64,000 nt of DNA, from the NCBI GenBank assembly GCA_034336665.1, contig CM067588.1, forward strand, positions 6,202,655 through 6,266,654. Reading direction: 5' to 3'. This DNA is from Luscinia megarhynchos. Lineage: Eukaryota; Chordata; Aves; Passeriformes; Turdidae. The translations under genes and the position numbers were made by a program. Below are positions 1 through 12,512 of this stretch, in pieces. Position 1 is the stretch's first letter; each line of letters opens with the position of its first letter. The notes beneath the pieces were generated by a model, which was not told the DNA's origin, made no database searches, and saw nothing but the letters and a program-made list of their open reading frames with translations.

Positions 1-420
1 CACCGGCTGGGCGGAGGTACGGCTGGTACCGGGCTGGGTACCGGGTACCGGGCTGGGCACTGGGTACCGGTCTGGGCACCGGCTGGGCGGAGGTACGGCT
101 GGTACCGGGCTGGGTACCGGGTACCGGGCTGGGCACTGGGTACCGGTCTGGGCACCGGCTGGGCGGAGGTACGGCTGGTACCGGTCTGGGCACTGGGTAC
201 CGGTCTGGGCACTGGGTACCGGGCTGGGCACCGGTCTGGGCGGAGGTACCGCTGGTACCGGGCTGGGTACTGGGTACCGGCTGGAAGGAGGTACGGCTAG
301 TACCGGGCTGGGCTCCGGGCTGGGTACCGGGCTGGGCACCGGGTACCGGGCTGGGCACCGTCTGCAGCGGAGGTACGGCTGGCACCGGGCCGGGCTGGGC
401 ACCGGGTACCCGGCTGGACC
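1..420. repeat. GC-rich minisatellite at the window start
   Basis: Interleaved repeats built from GGTACCGG, GCTGGGCACC and GGCGGAGGTACGGCT, with higher-order duplication (1-60 resembles 84-180). It is CpG-rich, continues off the left edge and abuts the candidate SLC45A3 exon 1. Confidence 0.9.
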
Positions 421-429
421 GGACCGGGG

Positions 430-772
430 GCACGGGGCGATGCGGCCGCGCCGGGATGCGGCTCCTGCTGCCTCCCCGGGGGGCTTTGGGGGTCACACTC
501 GCAGCCAGCACCCTGCGCTGGGGTTTGATGCTCCTGCGCTGGAGCTGCTGCGGGAAAACAACAACAAAAAAACCTCCCCGCGTGTCGGGAAGCGGAGCAG
601 GAGCGGCCGCAGGTGGGGCTGTGCCAGGGTGTCCTGTCCCCCCACAGCGCACCGAGTTCTTCCCAAACTTCTTCCTGCAGCGGCATCGGCGGGGACGGCG
701 CTGGTTTGGAGATTTGGGCAGAATTTGGGAAGCGGGACGGACTCGCGGGAATCCTGAGGATTGCGGGGACAG
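430..772 (+). other. Candidate SLC45A3 promoter and non-coding exon 1 (CpG-rich)
   Basis: A CpG-rich block follows the window-start minisatellite, and the mammalian gene has a distant non-coding first exon. Two donor-like sites are visible: CAG/GTGGGG at 612-614 and CAG/GTCAGT at 772-774. This is placed by synteny and base composition only; no TATA box is visible and transcription cannot be shown. Open frames here are probably not coding. Confidence 0.3.
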
Positions 773-780
773 GTCAGTGA

Positions 781-3700
781 ATCCCGAGCCCGGAGCTCTC
801 GAGGTTCTGCTCGGGGCTGGTGCCTCCCCCGCCGTCCCCAAATGCCGCCGTGGTAATTCCAGGGATCCCTGCCTTGTTCATGATAAGCATAAACAGCCAG
901 ACCCGTTTGTCTTCCCACGGGTGGCAGCTTTAGGAGGAAGGGAGAAGCACTAAAGGAAAATTATTAATTTCATGCTGGTGATGGCCAGACCTGGCACGAT
1001 GCTCGGTTTCCATTTTTGCGTTTCAAACGAGCAAACACAAAATTCAGGAGCAGCTTTCCTGGTGCTCACCTGGACCTGTTGGACTCGGGAGCAGCTCAGA
1101 GAAAGTGGCCAGGCTCAAAATCCCATTTCTGCCCTGTTCTGGTTCTAGATGTGATTCAGGGGAGCAGCCTGTACGTGTGTAACATGAGAATATCTCCGAA
1201 TTTATAGAAATAGAACATGAGTAACAACTTCAAAAGTACCCAAATGACCTGGGCACTGAAGTCATGCAGACACTCCTGAAAAACGTGTACCAGCCTTGAA
1301 ACATTTTCTATTATTCACCCCACCTGCAATTTTCTTTCTTTATTTTTTTTTTTTTTCCTTTCAAATATGTGATGCTGCCTGAACTTTCTGGCATCATCCA
1401 GAGCTGCTTCTCCTCGTGGGGAGTGGCACTGGAGCCAGACTGCCAGCCCTGGGTTTCCAGGCTGTGCCTAAAACTCTGGATTGTTTTGCCTCAGACCATG
1501 GTGGAAGCCAAGAGTGCTTGGCTTATAGGATTTGGGAGGGGAAAAAAAAGGATTAGAAATTTGATATGGATAATAAGAATCTCCAGAATTAACAGCAAGT
1601 TGAATGGGAGCTTTACAGGGGATATAAATCCCTGTATTTCAGGGTATAAACCGATCTTGGGATTTAGGGAAAGGAAATTCTCCTTGCTGTGGCTGCTTTG
1701 GGGATATTCCCCGAATTCAGCGACTTCTGTGGGTGCTGTGTCCTCTTCACGAGGTCCCAGTGGAAGGATCCAGGTGTTCCCCAGCAGCTCCATCCCCTGT
1801 GAGCAGAGCAGCTTCACAGCTCATCATCCCCGGAGTAAAGCAGTTGTAGGTGCCTCAATGTGCTCCCAACTCCTCCATCAGCATTTTGGAAGGAGGAAAA
1901 TCCATTTTTATTGTGGGTTTTTGTCCATGTCAGGGCTGTATCCACGGTGGGAGAGGCTGGAATCACTGCCCTGATCCCCGAGTTAAAAAATACAGCCCAG
2001 GGTGTACTTTATCTCTGCCAGAGTCCCTAGGAAATGATGTTTAGCATAAACTCTTGGTAACCTTTCCCCCAAACTGTTTATTTCGCTGGAGCACTCAAGT
2101 GGCAGTGCTGGGGAGGGGAGGAGGGGTGCTTTTGGTTTTTTTTCTCCCTGAGTTTCCTCTCTCGTCAGGGAGCTCAGGGTGATGGCTGGGCTCTCCTGGC
2201 TGCTTGGGAGTGCGTTGGAAACCCAAAAATCACCTCAGTGCCGTGCTCAGGGTCTGTTTCCCTGCTCTGATTTGCTCCCTGCAGAGGTTGGCAGTGCTTC
2301 TGTCACAGTGGGGGTGGCTGAGCCTTCCAGAGGGGCTCTGAGTTGTGTTTGTCCCCCAGGAATGGGATTTTTGGTGTTTAATGTGCTGCTGGCTCCTCGT
2401 CTTGGCTGAAATCTGGGGAGGTTTTTGGTGGATTTGGGGCTCTGAGGGAGCCAGGGGGGAAAGGAGCAGAGGGATGGGAGGGGGTGCTTGGGGTAAAACC
2501 TTGTTAGGAGCAGGGAGAGCAGAGGGGAGGGAGAGGGAGACACAGAAACCCAAAATGGGATGGAGACCCCCAGGGGGGAGTTCTGGCTTTTAAGAAGCAG
2601 AGGGAAGTTTTAAAACTGTCCCAGTGAGGTGGTCGAGCGTGGATCTGTGTGATCCATAAAGACAATAACGGGGAAGCAGTAAAATCCAGGATTGCTGAAG
2701 TTGTGATAACTGAAGTTATCTCAGAGGATGTGAAACTGTCCTTCCCTTGTGCTGCTCTTGCTCCTCGCTGCTGGAGAAGCTGATCCCGTGTCCTGGAGCT
2801 GCAGAAGTTGCTGATGTGCCCAACCCTCCGAGCTGGGCTGCTCAGAAAACAGAGCTGAGTGGGACTCTGAGGCCACATCTCATCCCTCTTTGCCTGCCTG
2901 CTGCTCCTTGGAGGTCCCCTCGTTTGTGCCCTTCCTCCTTGTTTTCATATCCTAAAATGTCAGTTCCTCTCGCCGTTCCCAAATATTTGCTTAACATTTT
3001 GCCAGCCTGCAGAGGAGGAGAAGCAGACCCCCGTGAATATTGTCTGGCAAAATAAGGAGGAATGTGGTCCCAAAGGCTCCTTTGTCTCAGGGCTGGAACA
3101 CACACAGCAAGGAGCAGGTGCCTCACTTCCAGCTCTGAGCAGATTTTTCCTCCTCTCTGTTGCCTCAAAAATTCTCTGAGCCCCCATCCCAAGGACTGGC
3201 CCTGTCCCTCACCCAGGGAAACCTCGGGGGTTGTTGTTGATCTGGGGATTTCACAGCTTTTGGTGACTTGTAGATGAATTTTCAGCAGGGCTGGAACACT
3301 CTGGCCTCTGGCAAAGTAATGAGGTTTATTTGAAAATAGCAACTTAAAACAACGTTGGGCTCTGGGGTTGGTTTGTGAGGTGTGAAAGTTTTTCCCTTCA
3401 ATCGAGGGAGCTGTTTTGGGGTTTGTTTTCCCACCTTTGTTTGGTTGGGAGCTGAAGTTCTCCGTGGTGGTTTGTCTGCAGGAGCTGGGACTTCAGGAAA
3501 AGCAGAAACACAAAGAGTGCAGTGACTGGAACCCGTGCAGGTTGTCAGCACTCAGAAGACATTAATGCCCTCACAGAGGAATAGTGTGCACAGAAATCCT
3601 GCCTCAGATTTATGGCTGAGACTGGGTGAAACGGGACATGCCAGAAAATCCCTGATCACACTTTGCTTCCCAAGCTTTAGGAGTGAATCCTGCTGGGGTC

Positions 3701-3974
3701 TGACTGGAATCTGCCCGAGGTGAGGCTCAGACCTCAGCTCTGCTGCTGTTCTGAGCCCCAATTCCCTGTCCTTGGTTTAGGATGAATGAGCAGAACCGGC
3801 TCCTGGGTGGGATTTGAGCTGGGTGTGACCAAACCCCTGCACCTTAACTAGACCTTGTGAGTGATTTTTTTTTTTTTTTTTTGATGGTGATTTTGTGCCT
3901 TTTCCATCAGTCTGGGAATGTTGGGCAGGATCTGCCACTGCTCCAGGGTGTTTTCCTGTGGGGTCACTTCAGCC
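781..3974. other. SLC45A3 intron 1, unique sequence
   Basis: About 3.2 kb with no gene-like ORF, RNA gene or mobile element that I can recognise. Two short poly-T runs only. Confidence 0.5.
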
Positions 3975-4172
3975 TGGAGAGGGGATGATACCCCAGGAGT
4001 GGATTTTGGAGAGGGGAGATGACACCCGGAGTGGATTTTGGGAGAGGGGAGATGACACCCGGAGTGGATTTTGGGAGAGGGAGATGATACCCCGGAGTGG
4101 ATTTTGGGAGAGGGGATGATACCCCCAGAGAGGATTTTGGAGAGGGGAGATGATGCCCGGAGTGGATTTTGG
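3975..4172. repeat. 33-bp minisatellite (about 6 copies)
   Basis: The unit contains GGAGTGGATTTTGG and GAGAGGGGAGATGA. Copies differ by small substitutions and indels. Confidence 0.85.
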
Positions 4173-4413
4173 CCTGAGCTGTCCTGTGAGCGCTCTCCCT
4201 GTGGGCACCTCGCTCTGGATTCTGCAGTTACCGAATTCTCCCTCCCGAGCTGCAGAGAGAATAAAGGGTTGTTGTGGTCACGGGGCTCGCTCGGAGGTCG
4301 CTGATCAATGCGGGAGCACAAAGGGACAAGGAGGTGACAGCGGCCGGGCGGCGGTGGCGGTACCGGCTGTGACCGGGAGGGATTGTGTGCCCGGGCTTGG
4401 GAGCGCTGTGACG

Positions 4414-5605
4414 GATAATTCCAGGGCTTTTGGGAATATTTGTCACAAACAATTCCTGTACATTTGGGAATATTTGTCACAAAAAATCCCAGTGCTTTTG
4501 GGAATGGTGTGACAAATAATTCCAGTGCATTTGGGAATATTTGTCACAAACAATTCCAGTGCTTTTGGGAATGGTGTCACAAACTGTTCCTGTGCTTTTG
4601 GGAATGGTGTGACAATTCCAGTGCATTTGGGAATATTTGTCACAAACAATTCCAGTGCATTTGGGAATATTTGTCACAAACAATTCCAGTGCATTTGGGA
4701 ACATTGTGACAAACAATTCCTGTACATTTGGGAATATTTGTCACAAACAATCCCAGTGCATTTGGGAATGGTGTGACAATTGCAGTGCTTTTGGAAACGT
4801 TGTCTCAAACAATTCCAGAGCATTTTGGAATATTTGTCACAAACAATTACAGCACATTTGGGAATATTTGTCACAAACTATTCCAGAGCATTTGGGAATG
4901 GTGTGACAAATAATTCCAGATCTTTTGGGAATGGTGTGACAACATTCCAGAGCATTTGGGAACATTGTTGACAATTCCAGTTCATTTGGGAGCGTTGGTG
5001 ACAAACAGTTCCAGTAGATTTGGGAATGCCGTGAAAAATGATTCCAGTGCATTTGGGAATGTTGTGGCAAACTATTCCAATGGATTTGGGAATATTTGTC
5101 ACAAACAATTCCAATAGATTTGGGAATGTCACAAACGGTTTCAGTGCATCTGGGAATGTCCCAAGCGGTTCCTGTGCTTTTGGGAATGTTTGTCACTAAG
5201 AATTCCTGTGCATCTGGGAATGTCACAAACGATTCCCGTGGATCTGGGAATGTCCCGGGCGGTCCCCGTGGATCTGGGAATGTCCCAGGCAGTCCCAGTG
5301 GATCTGGGAATGTTTGTCACAAACAATTCCAGCGGATCTGGGAATGTCCCGGGCGGTTCCCGTGGATCTGGGAATGTCACAAACAATTCCAGTGGATCTG
5401 GGAATGTCCCGGGCGGTTCCAGTGGATCTGGGAATGTTTGTCACAAACGATTCCAGCGGATCTGGGAATGTCCCGGGCGGTTCCAGCGGATCTGGGAATG
5501 TCCCGGGCGGTCCCCGTGGATCTGGGAATGTCACAAACAATTCCAGTGGATCTGGGAATGTCCCGGGCGGTCCCCGTGGATCTGGGAACGTCCCGGGCGG
5601 TCCCC
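4414..5605. repeat. Graded minisatellite: 34-bp units turning into 30-bp GC-rich units
   Basis: The left part repeats TTTGGGAATATTTGTCACAA with AATTCCAGTGCA (34 bp). From about 5100 rightward the unit becomes GGATCTGGGAATGTCCCGGG with CGGTTCC (30 bp). The two share CTGGGAATGT and GTCACAAAC blocks. About 36 units in all. Confidence 0.92.
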
Positions 5606-5892
5606 GCGCTCGGGCAGCCCCGCGGCGCTGGCACAAGGCGCTGCTGCGCCCGCCGGGGCCGAGCGAGCCGCCCACGGCCCGGACGGGAGCGGCTGGACCG
5701 GGGCTGGGGAGGGATCCGAGCGAGAGCCCAGCCCGAGAGCAGGACGGACACTGAGGGAGGGAAGGAAGGACGGACAGTTCCAGCCGCTGAACCTTCCCTG
5801 CCCCTGGGTCTTGTTCCAAGGGGGTTCCTGCAGCCCGAGCTGCCTCCAGGCTGAGGATGTGCTGGGGGATCCCAGGGGGATTCCTCTGAGAG

Positions 5893-6806
5893 GGCCCAGG
5901 ATGAGTTTTTTTATTTTGGGCCCAGGATGATTTTTTTTATTTTGGGCCCAGGATGACTTTTTTTTTTTGAGCCCAGGATGTTTTTTTTGGGCCCAGGATG
6001 ATTTTTTTTATTTTGGGCCCAGGATGACTTTTTTTTTTTGGGCCCAGGATGTTTTTTTTTTTGGGCCCAGAATGATTTTTTTTGGGCACAGGATGACCTC
6101 TTAGGGTTCAGGATGACCCTTTTGGGGTTCAGTATGTCCCTTTGGGGGCACAGGATGACCCCTTAGGGTTCAGGATGACCCTTTTGGGGCACAGGATGAC
6201 TTTTTGGGGGTTCAGGATGACCCTTTGAGCACAGGATGATTTTTTTGGGCACAGGAGACGACCCTTTTGGGGTTCAGGATGACCCTTTTGGGGTTCAGGA
6301 TGTCCCTTGGGGGCACAGGATGAGTTTTTGGGGGGCACAGGATGAGTTTTTGGGGGGCACAGGATGACCCTTTTGGGGTTCAGGATGACCTTTTCGTGGC
6401 ACAGGATGATTTTTTTGGGCACAGGATGAGTTTTGGGGGTTCAGGATGATTTTTTTGTGGCACAGGATGATTTTTTGGGGGCACAGGATGAGTTTTGGGG
6501 CCCAGGATGATTTTTGTGGCACAGGATGAGTTTTGGGGTTCAGGATGATTTTTTGTGGCACAGGATGATTTTTTTGGGGCACAGGATGAGTTTTGGGGCC
6601 CAGGATGATTTTTTTGTGGCACAGGATGAGTTTTGGGGTTCAGGATGATTTTTTGTGGCACAGGATGATTTTTTTGTGGCACAGAATGAGTTTTTGGGGC
6701 ACAGGATGATTTTTGTGGCACAGGATGAGTTTTGGGGTTCAGGATGATTTTTTTGTGGCACACGATGAGTTTTTTTGTGGCACAGGATGAGTTTTGGGGT
6801 TCAGGG
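5893..6806. repeat. Short-unit array with GCACAGGATGA core
   Basis: Roughly 40 units of 19-27 bp alternating a G/T-rich spacer with GGCACAGGATGA or GGTTCAGGATGA. The T-run length varies from unit to unit. Confidence 0.9.
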
Positions 6807-7010
6807 TGTCCCTCTGGGCTGGTGGCACCCAGGAGGGGCTGGCCACCATCCCCGGGCCGGCTCTGCCCAGGTGCCCTGGCCCTGTGCCCAGGCAGGGATG
6901 TCAGGGCTCCCTCTGCCCTTTTTGTGCCTCTCTGAACTTTACCCCAGCAAACAACAGCCTGAGGGAGGGGAAATCCTGCCCCGGGGCACAAACACCATCC
7001 CGGGGCTTTT

Positions 7011-7150
7011 AACAGCAGAAAACTTGAGTGATTTCAGCTCTCAAAAAGCCACAAAAAGCCCCTCAGCATCCCTGCCCAGGCAGCTTTGGACTTGAACCCC
7101 ACACCTCATTAATAAAAAGCTAATTATTTAGGGCTGATGTTCTTTTCAGG
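7011..7150. repeat. Direct duplication, left copy (partner 8667-8822)
   Basis: Shares GATTTCAGCTCTCA, AGCCCCTCAGCATCCCTGCC and the TTTAGGG-GATGTTCTTT end with 8667-8822. The pair brackets the tandem and triple duplications between them. Confidence 0.75.
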
Positions 7151-7177
7151 AGTCAAAATAGGAGTTTGTTTGGATGC

Positions 7178-7507
7178 AGTGCCTCACTCTGTTCACCTCC
7201 TGGAGAAACGGCAGCTTTGAGCCCTGATTTTTTTTTAATGAAATATTTCCCTTCCAGATATTCCTCCTGCTCTATTTTTTTTGGTGAGTGTAAAATCCCT
7301 GCATGCTGTGAGCCCCTAGAACTTTAAACTGATAGTGAGAAGTGCCTCACTCTGTTCACCTCCTGGAGAAATGGCAGCTTTGAGCCCTGACTTTTTAAAA
7401 AAAGTGGAATTTTTCCCTTCCAGATATTCCTCCTGCTCTGTTTTTTTTGGTGAGTGTTAAATCCCTGCACTCTGTGAGCCCCTAGAACTTTAAACTGATA
7501 GTGAGAA
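7178..7507. repeat. Tandem duplication, two copies of about 165 bp
   Basis: 7178-7340 and 7341-7507 are nearly identical. Both begin AGTGCCTCACTCTGTTCACC and end CTTTAAACTGATAGTGAGA. Confidence 0.9.
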
Positions 7508-7880
7508 GGGGGAAAAGGAAAAAAAATCCTCTTAAGTTCTCCATCAAAACCTTCCAGTGAAAACTTGCATGCCTTAGAAAATAAAAATCTGATTGCTCCT
7601 TATCTCTGCAATGATCAGGCAGGAATTAAATGGAGGAATCTCCCATTTTCAGACCCAGGCCTGGTGGCTGCTGTGTCAGGATAAGGAAAAGTCTCCCTGT
7701 GCTGCAGCAGTGATCTCAGGGCCCTCATTAACCCCAGGGGCACCTTTATACCCCAGACACGTGAAATTGCCTTTTTGTAGGTTTTTTTTTTTTTTTTTTC
7801 CAGCTCTGAGTGTGGATTTTGCCCTTAAAACACCCCAGAAAATTCCCATTATTTCCTGCACACCTTCCCCTCTGGCTGAG

Positions 7881-8365
7881 GGTGCACAGGGATGGGGAGA
7901 CAAGATCTCAGAGCAGTTCCCAGTTTTAAATATTTTAGAGAGTTTTGCTTCATTCTCTTTTTTTTTTTTTTTTTTTTTCCCCATTCCTGTTCCAGGGACA
8001 CCAGGGGATGTTCTGAGCTCTGGCTGGGGATGAACAGGGATGGGGAGAGAAGATCTCAGAGCAGCTCCCAATTTTAAATATTTGAGAGAGTTTTGCTTCA
8101 TTCTCTCCTTTTTTTTTTTTTTTGTTTTTTATTTTGTTTTTTGCCCATTCCCATGCCAGGGACACCAGGGGTTGTTCTGAGCTCTGGGCTGGGAGTGCTG
8201 GGGGTGAACAGAGATGGGGGACAAGATCTCAGAGCAGTTCCCAGTTTTAAATATTTTAGAGAGTTTTGCTTCATTCCTTTTTCTTTTTTTATTTTGGTTT
8301 TGCCCATTCCCATGCCAGGGACACCGGGGATGTTCTGAGCTCTGGCTGGGAGTGCTGGGCTCAGC
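7881..8365. repeat. Tandem triplication, units of about 155-165 bp
   Basis: Three copies of a segment with AAGATCTCAGAGCAG, TTTTAAATATTT, a T run of 15-25, and GGGACACC-GGG-TTCTGAGC. Copies start near 7881, 8035 and 8208. Confidence 0.9.
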
Positions 8366-8666
8366 TCTCACAGCTGTCCCAGGGCTATTCCTCCCCCTGC
8401 AAAGGCTCTTTTGTCTCCCTCAAAGCCATGACCTCATTTTACAGACAGAAAACAGAGGGGGAGAAACCCCCCAACCTGCCAGGGGAGGTCAGAGGGGCGG
8501 CTGGGGGATGTCAGCTCTGGCAGGGACACCAACAGCAGGACAGGGGAGCAGAAAATTGCCGTGGGGAGATATAAAAACAACCCTGGGATTGCAGCAGGGC
8601 CCACATCAGCCCTGTGGGGGTCCAGAGGGCTCCCAAAAGCTGCAGCTCCAACTGTGGGCCTGTTTC

Positions 8667-8822
8667 AACAGCAGGAAAATTGATTTCAGCTCTCAGAGCC
8701 CTTCCCCTTTGTGCCACAAACAGCCCCTCAGCATCCCTGCCCAAGGGATCCAGAGCTCTGAACTTGAGCCCCGTGCCTAATTAGTAAAAAGCTGATAATT
8801 TAGGGGAGATGTTCTTTGCAGG
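8667..8822. repeat. Direct duplication, right copy (partner 7011-7150)
   Basis: A diverged copy of 7011-7150, including AGTAAAAAGCTGATAATTTA against AATAAAAAGCTAATTATTTA. Confidence 0.75.
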
Positions 8823-9531
8823 GGTGTGTGGAAAGGCCTTAGACAGGAGCAGGTCTCCTGGCCCGTTTATTTCATGTGGAGTTGGGGTTGTTCCTGTTTT
8901 GTTTTTAACCCCAAGGAACATGGCAAAAGCAGGGATGGTTGGGTGAAATTTGTCTGTGGGTCAGGGACACTCCTCACCCCTCCTGGCACTCCACAGTTCA
9001 TTCCTGCTCTGCTCCACGGCTGGATCTGCAGCCCTGTGTCTTTTGCTCAGACGCCAGAACTGTCCCTTCCACCCCAAAGCTGCTCTGGCCCCACCAAGGG
9101 CCAGATAAAAGCAGAGCTGATGGGCAGTGACGGGCTCAGCTGCACACGAGCAGCTCCAGTTTCACTTCCCGTTTTCCACTGGGGGCTCCTGCTCCCCATC
9201 CCCTCCCTGCCACAGATGGGGAAATGCTTCTGTCACTCAGCTCTGGTGGTTTCAGCTCGGGGGGTTGGTGCTGCTGTGCTCGGTGCTGAGCTGGCCCGTG
9301 GCTGCTCTCAGTGCCTCTGCTCTGCTGTCCCAGCTCCAGTTTGGGGGTAAGCACTTTGTGGTTTTCCCTGAACGATTTCAGCACTGCCAGGGTAGAGATC
9401 CCCGCTCAGGCAGGGCTGGTGCAGAGGGAGGATTCCTCCCCGCTGAGCAGCAGCACAGCAGCTCCTGTGCAACCCAGGAAAAGCAGATTCTGAGTGCTCC
9501 TGGCGCTTTGGTGAGTGGGGTTTGGCTTTGC

Positions 9532-9905
9532 TGTGCTGTGGGGTCAGTGCTGGAGCTGCCCTGGGCAGTCCTGCTGGGCTCTTAGGGACTGTCCAGCCCC
9601 GGGGCTCTGGGGACAGAGGGGACAGGGGCTGCCAGTGCTGCATCCCTGCAGCAGCCACTGGGATGCTCCAGTGCAAACCTCTGCTGAGGAAACATCCCTG
9701 GGGCCCTCAGGGCACAGCAAACCCAGCCCAGAGCCCCAAACCCCCTCTCAGGGGTGCCTGGGGGGCCTTGCTGGGAATGGGGGGTGTGCAGCAGCTGTGG
9801 GGCCCCAGCCCTGGGGAGCCTGCTGCCCTTGCTGAGTGTCCACCCCTTTTTTTGGGGAGTGAGTGTCCATCCCTTTTTTTGGGGGGGGAGTGAGTGTCCA
9901 CCCCT
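9532..9905. repeat. Inverted duplication, left arm
   Basis: The reverse complement of 12164-12512 at about 97% identity by eye. Its right edge runs into the 29-bp array. Shared blocks include CCAGCCCCGGGGCTCTGGGG and GGATGCTCCAGTGCAAACCT. Confidence 0.93.
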
Positions 9906-10357
9906 TTTTATTTTGGGAGTGAGTGTCCATTCTTCTTTTTTTTTGGGGGGAGTGAGTGTCCATTCTTCTTTTTTTTTTGGGAGTGAGTGTCCACCCCTTT
10001 TTTTTTGGGAGTGAGTGTCCACCCCTTTTTTTTTGGGAGTGAGTGTCCATCCCTTTTTTTTTGGGGAGTGAGTGTCCATCCCTGTTTTTTGGGGGGAGTG
10101 AGTGTCCATCCCTTTTTTTGGGGGGAGTGAGTGTCCATCCCTTTTTTTGGGGGAGTGAGTGTCCATCCCTTTTTTTGGGGGGAGTGAGTGTCCACCCCTT
10201 TTTTTTTGGGAGTGAGTGTCCACCCCTTTTTTTTTTGGGAGTGAGTGTCCATCCCTTTTTTGGGAGTGAGTGTCCATCCCTTTTTTTTTTTGGGAGTGAG
10301 TGTCCACCCCTTTTTTTTTGGGAGTGAGTGTCCATCCCTTTTTTTGGGTGTCCATCC
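9833..10357. repeat. 29-bp minisatellite (about 18 copies)
   Basis: The unit is GGGAGTGAGTGTCCATCCC or -CACCCC followed by a T run and a G run of variable length. Confidence 0.93.
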
Positions 10358-11244
10358 CTTTCTCCTTGCTCCTCACTTTCCGGACTCCCTTTACAACCAG
10401 CCCATTGTGCTGTGGCTCCAGCAGCTGGGTGGAGTGTTTCAGGCTCAAGTGTAATTTCAGTGCCTTTAAAAGCTTTTGGAGGAGGTTTTTTTCTTTTCCA
10501 CTATTTTTTTTTTCCCTGAAGAGGACAGCAACGCCAACAAGGGATAATTTGATGGATTACTCTGCAGGGCTGAGGGGCTCTCCTTAATCCCCTTTGTGGG
10601 GCTGTTTGAGACGCTGGAGCAGAAGCCCCCAGCCCCAGGCAGAGAAAAGGCAGCTCAGCAGGGTGGGTTTTACACTCTGACACATAAATACAGGCCCTGG
10701 TCATGTGCTGCTGGATATAATCTGTGCCTGTCCCCACGCTGAGGAGAAGGGGGCACCTGGAGGGGGATTTTTTTTTTTCCCCTTTTCCAGTTCAATTTAC
10801 ATTTTGATTCTTCTGCCTTAAAAAAAAAAAAAAATAAGTGGAGAAGAAAGGCTGGGGGAGAGGTTGATTTGGATCAAGTGCCAGGGTGATGGGTGCAGTG
10901 TTTGAAGAGCAGCAATGAGTGAAAAGCAGAAGCAGATCATCTCATTTCCCCTCCTGCTCCTCTCATGAATAAAAGCAAGAGCTTGGGTCGTGCAGCAGCC
11001 AGACAAAGCTGGGCTCTGCTGTGGAGCCAGCCAAGCTTGTCTGGAGCTGCCTGAGCAGAGCTGGGCCAGGGCAGCGTGACCAGCAGGGCTGAAATGCTGC
11101 TCTGGGCTCTGCTGGGCTTGTTTGGTTGTCTTGAGGAGTTTGGGAGGTTTTGCTCCATGAGGTTTGGTGAGGAGATGCCCTGAGCAGGTAAAGCTGTGCC
11201 AGACCCAGCTGTGCCCCAGCAAAATTCCAGCGTGGCTGGAGATC

Positions 11245-11472
11245 CCCCTGAGCTGAGCTGGGCTTGGCTGGTCCCTGTGCAGCTGAGCTGGGCTTGGCTG
11301 GTCCTCCTGCAGCTGGGCTGGGCTTGGCTGGTCCCTCTGAGCTGAGCTTTACTGGTCCTCCTGCAGCTGGGCTGGGCTTGGCTGGTGCCCCTGCAGCTGG
11401 GCTGGGCTTTACTGGTCCCGCTGAGCTGAGCTTTGCTGGTCCCCCTGCAGCTGGGCTGGGCTTTACTGGGGC
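11245..11472. repeat. GC-rich array with AGCTGGGCTTGGCTGG core
   Basis: About nine units of 20-30 bp of the type CTGCAGCTGGGCTGGGCTT(GG/TA)CTGGTCC. Open frames over it are repeat-derived. Confidence 0.88.
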
Positions 11473-12163
11473 TTTTTCCCCCATCCCCACAGGCCTGAAC
11501 TCATCTTTGGGGTGCCCTGATGAGGTGAGGGGCATCCCAGCAGCCCTGGTCCCTGGAGGCTGCAGGGCTCGGGCTGCCCCTCTCTCTCCAGCTGTGCTGC
11601 CCCTCTCCAGCTGTGCTGCCCCTCTCCAGCTGTGCCCAGCTGCTGGCCTGGGTGGCAGAGGGTGCAGCCCAGCCCAGAGCAGGGGCCCTGGGCTCCTTTC
11701 TGTCCCTCAGAGCTGCAGGAGTGCCAGTGCTGAGTCAGGCTCCTGCTGGGGACGGGAGGAGGAGGAGGAGGGGGGCTGGAACTGCTGCTGTTTGCTGGGA
11801 GGAAGGCTCCTGGCAGCAGCAGGTCCAGAGGAGGCTGCAGGCTGTGGGGCAGAGCCTGGGCTCGGCTCTGTGTGGTGTTTGTGCTGTGGGGTGAGGTTAA
11901 AGCATCCCTGGAAGGAGTGTGAGGGACCAGGCTGAAGGGCAGGCAGGACAGGGATTTCTCCAGCCTGGCAAACATTCCCTTTGGGCTGCCCATTCCCAAA
12001 TTGGAATGTGTCTGTGCCAGGGATCCCTCAGGAGCACAAAAAGGGATTTTTAGCTGAGGATTTTAGCAGCAGGATCCCCCTGTGGGTGCTGCAGTGCAGA
12101 GGTTCCAGTGAGGCAGGACAGAACCACCCCCAGTGGTGGGTGGTTTGCAGGATGAACACTCAG

Positions 12164-12512
12164 GAAGGGATGGACACTCACTCCCCCCCAAAAAAAGGGA
12201 TGGACACTCAGCAAGGGCAGCAGGCTCCCCAGGGCTGGAGCCCCACAGCTGCTGCACACCCCCCATTCCCCAGCAAGGCCCCCCAGGCACCCCTGAGAGG
12301 GGGTTTGGGGCTCTGGGCTGGGTTTGCTGTGCCCTGAGGGCCCCAGGGATGTTTCCTCAGCAGAGGTTTGCACTGGAGCATCCCAATGGCTGCTGCAGGG
12401 ATGCAGCACCGGCAGCCCCTGTCCCCTCTGTCCCCAGAGCCCCGGGGCTGGACAGTCCCTAAGAGCCCAGCAGGACTGCCCAGGGCAGCTCCAGCAGTGA
12501 CCCCACAGCACA
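12164..12512. repeat. Inverted duplication, right arm
   Basis: The reverse complement of 9532-9905. It carries only about two units of the 29-bp repeat that the other arm holds in about 18 copies. Confidence 0.93.

Noticed and set aside
4414..5605. Regular repeats that might suggest a CRISPR-like array
   Set aside because: Units are contiguous without unique spacers and the genome is vertebrate; it is a minisatellite.
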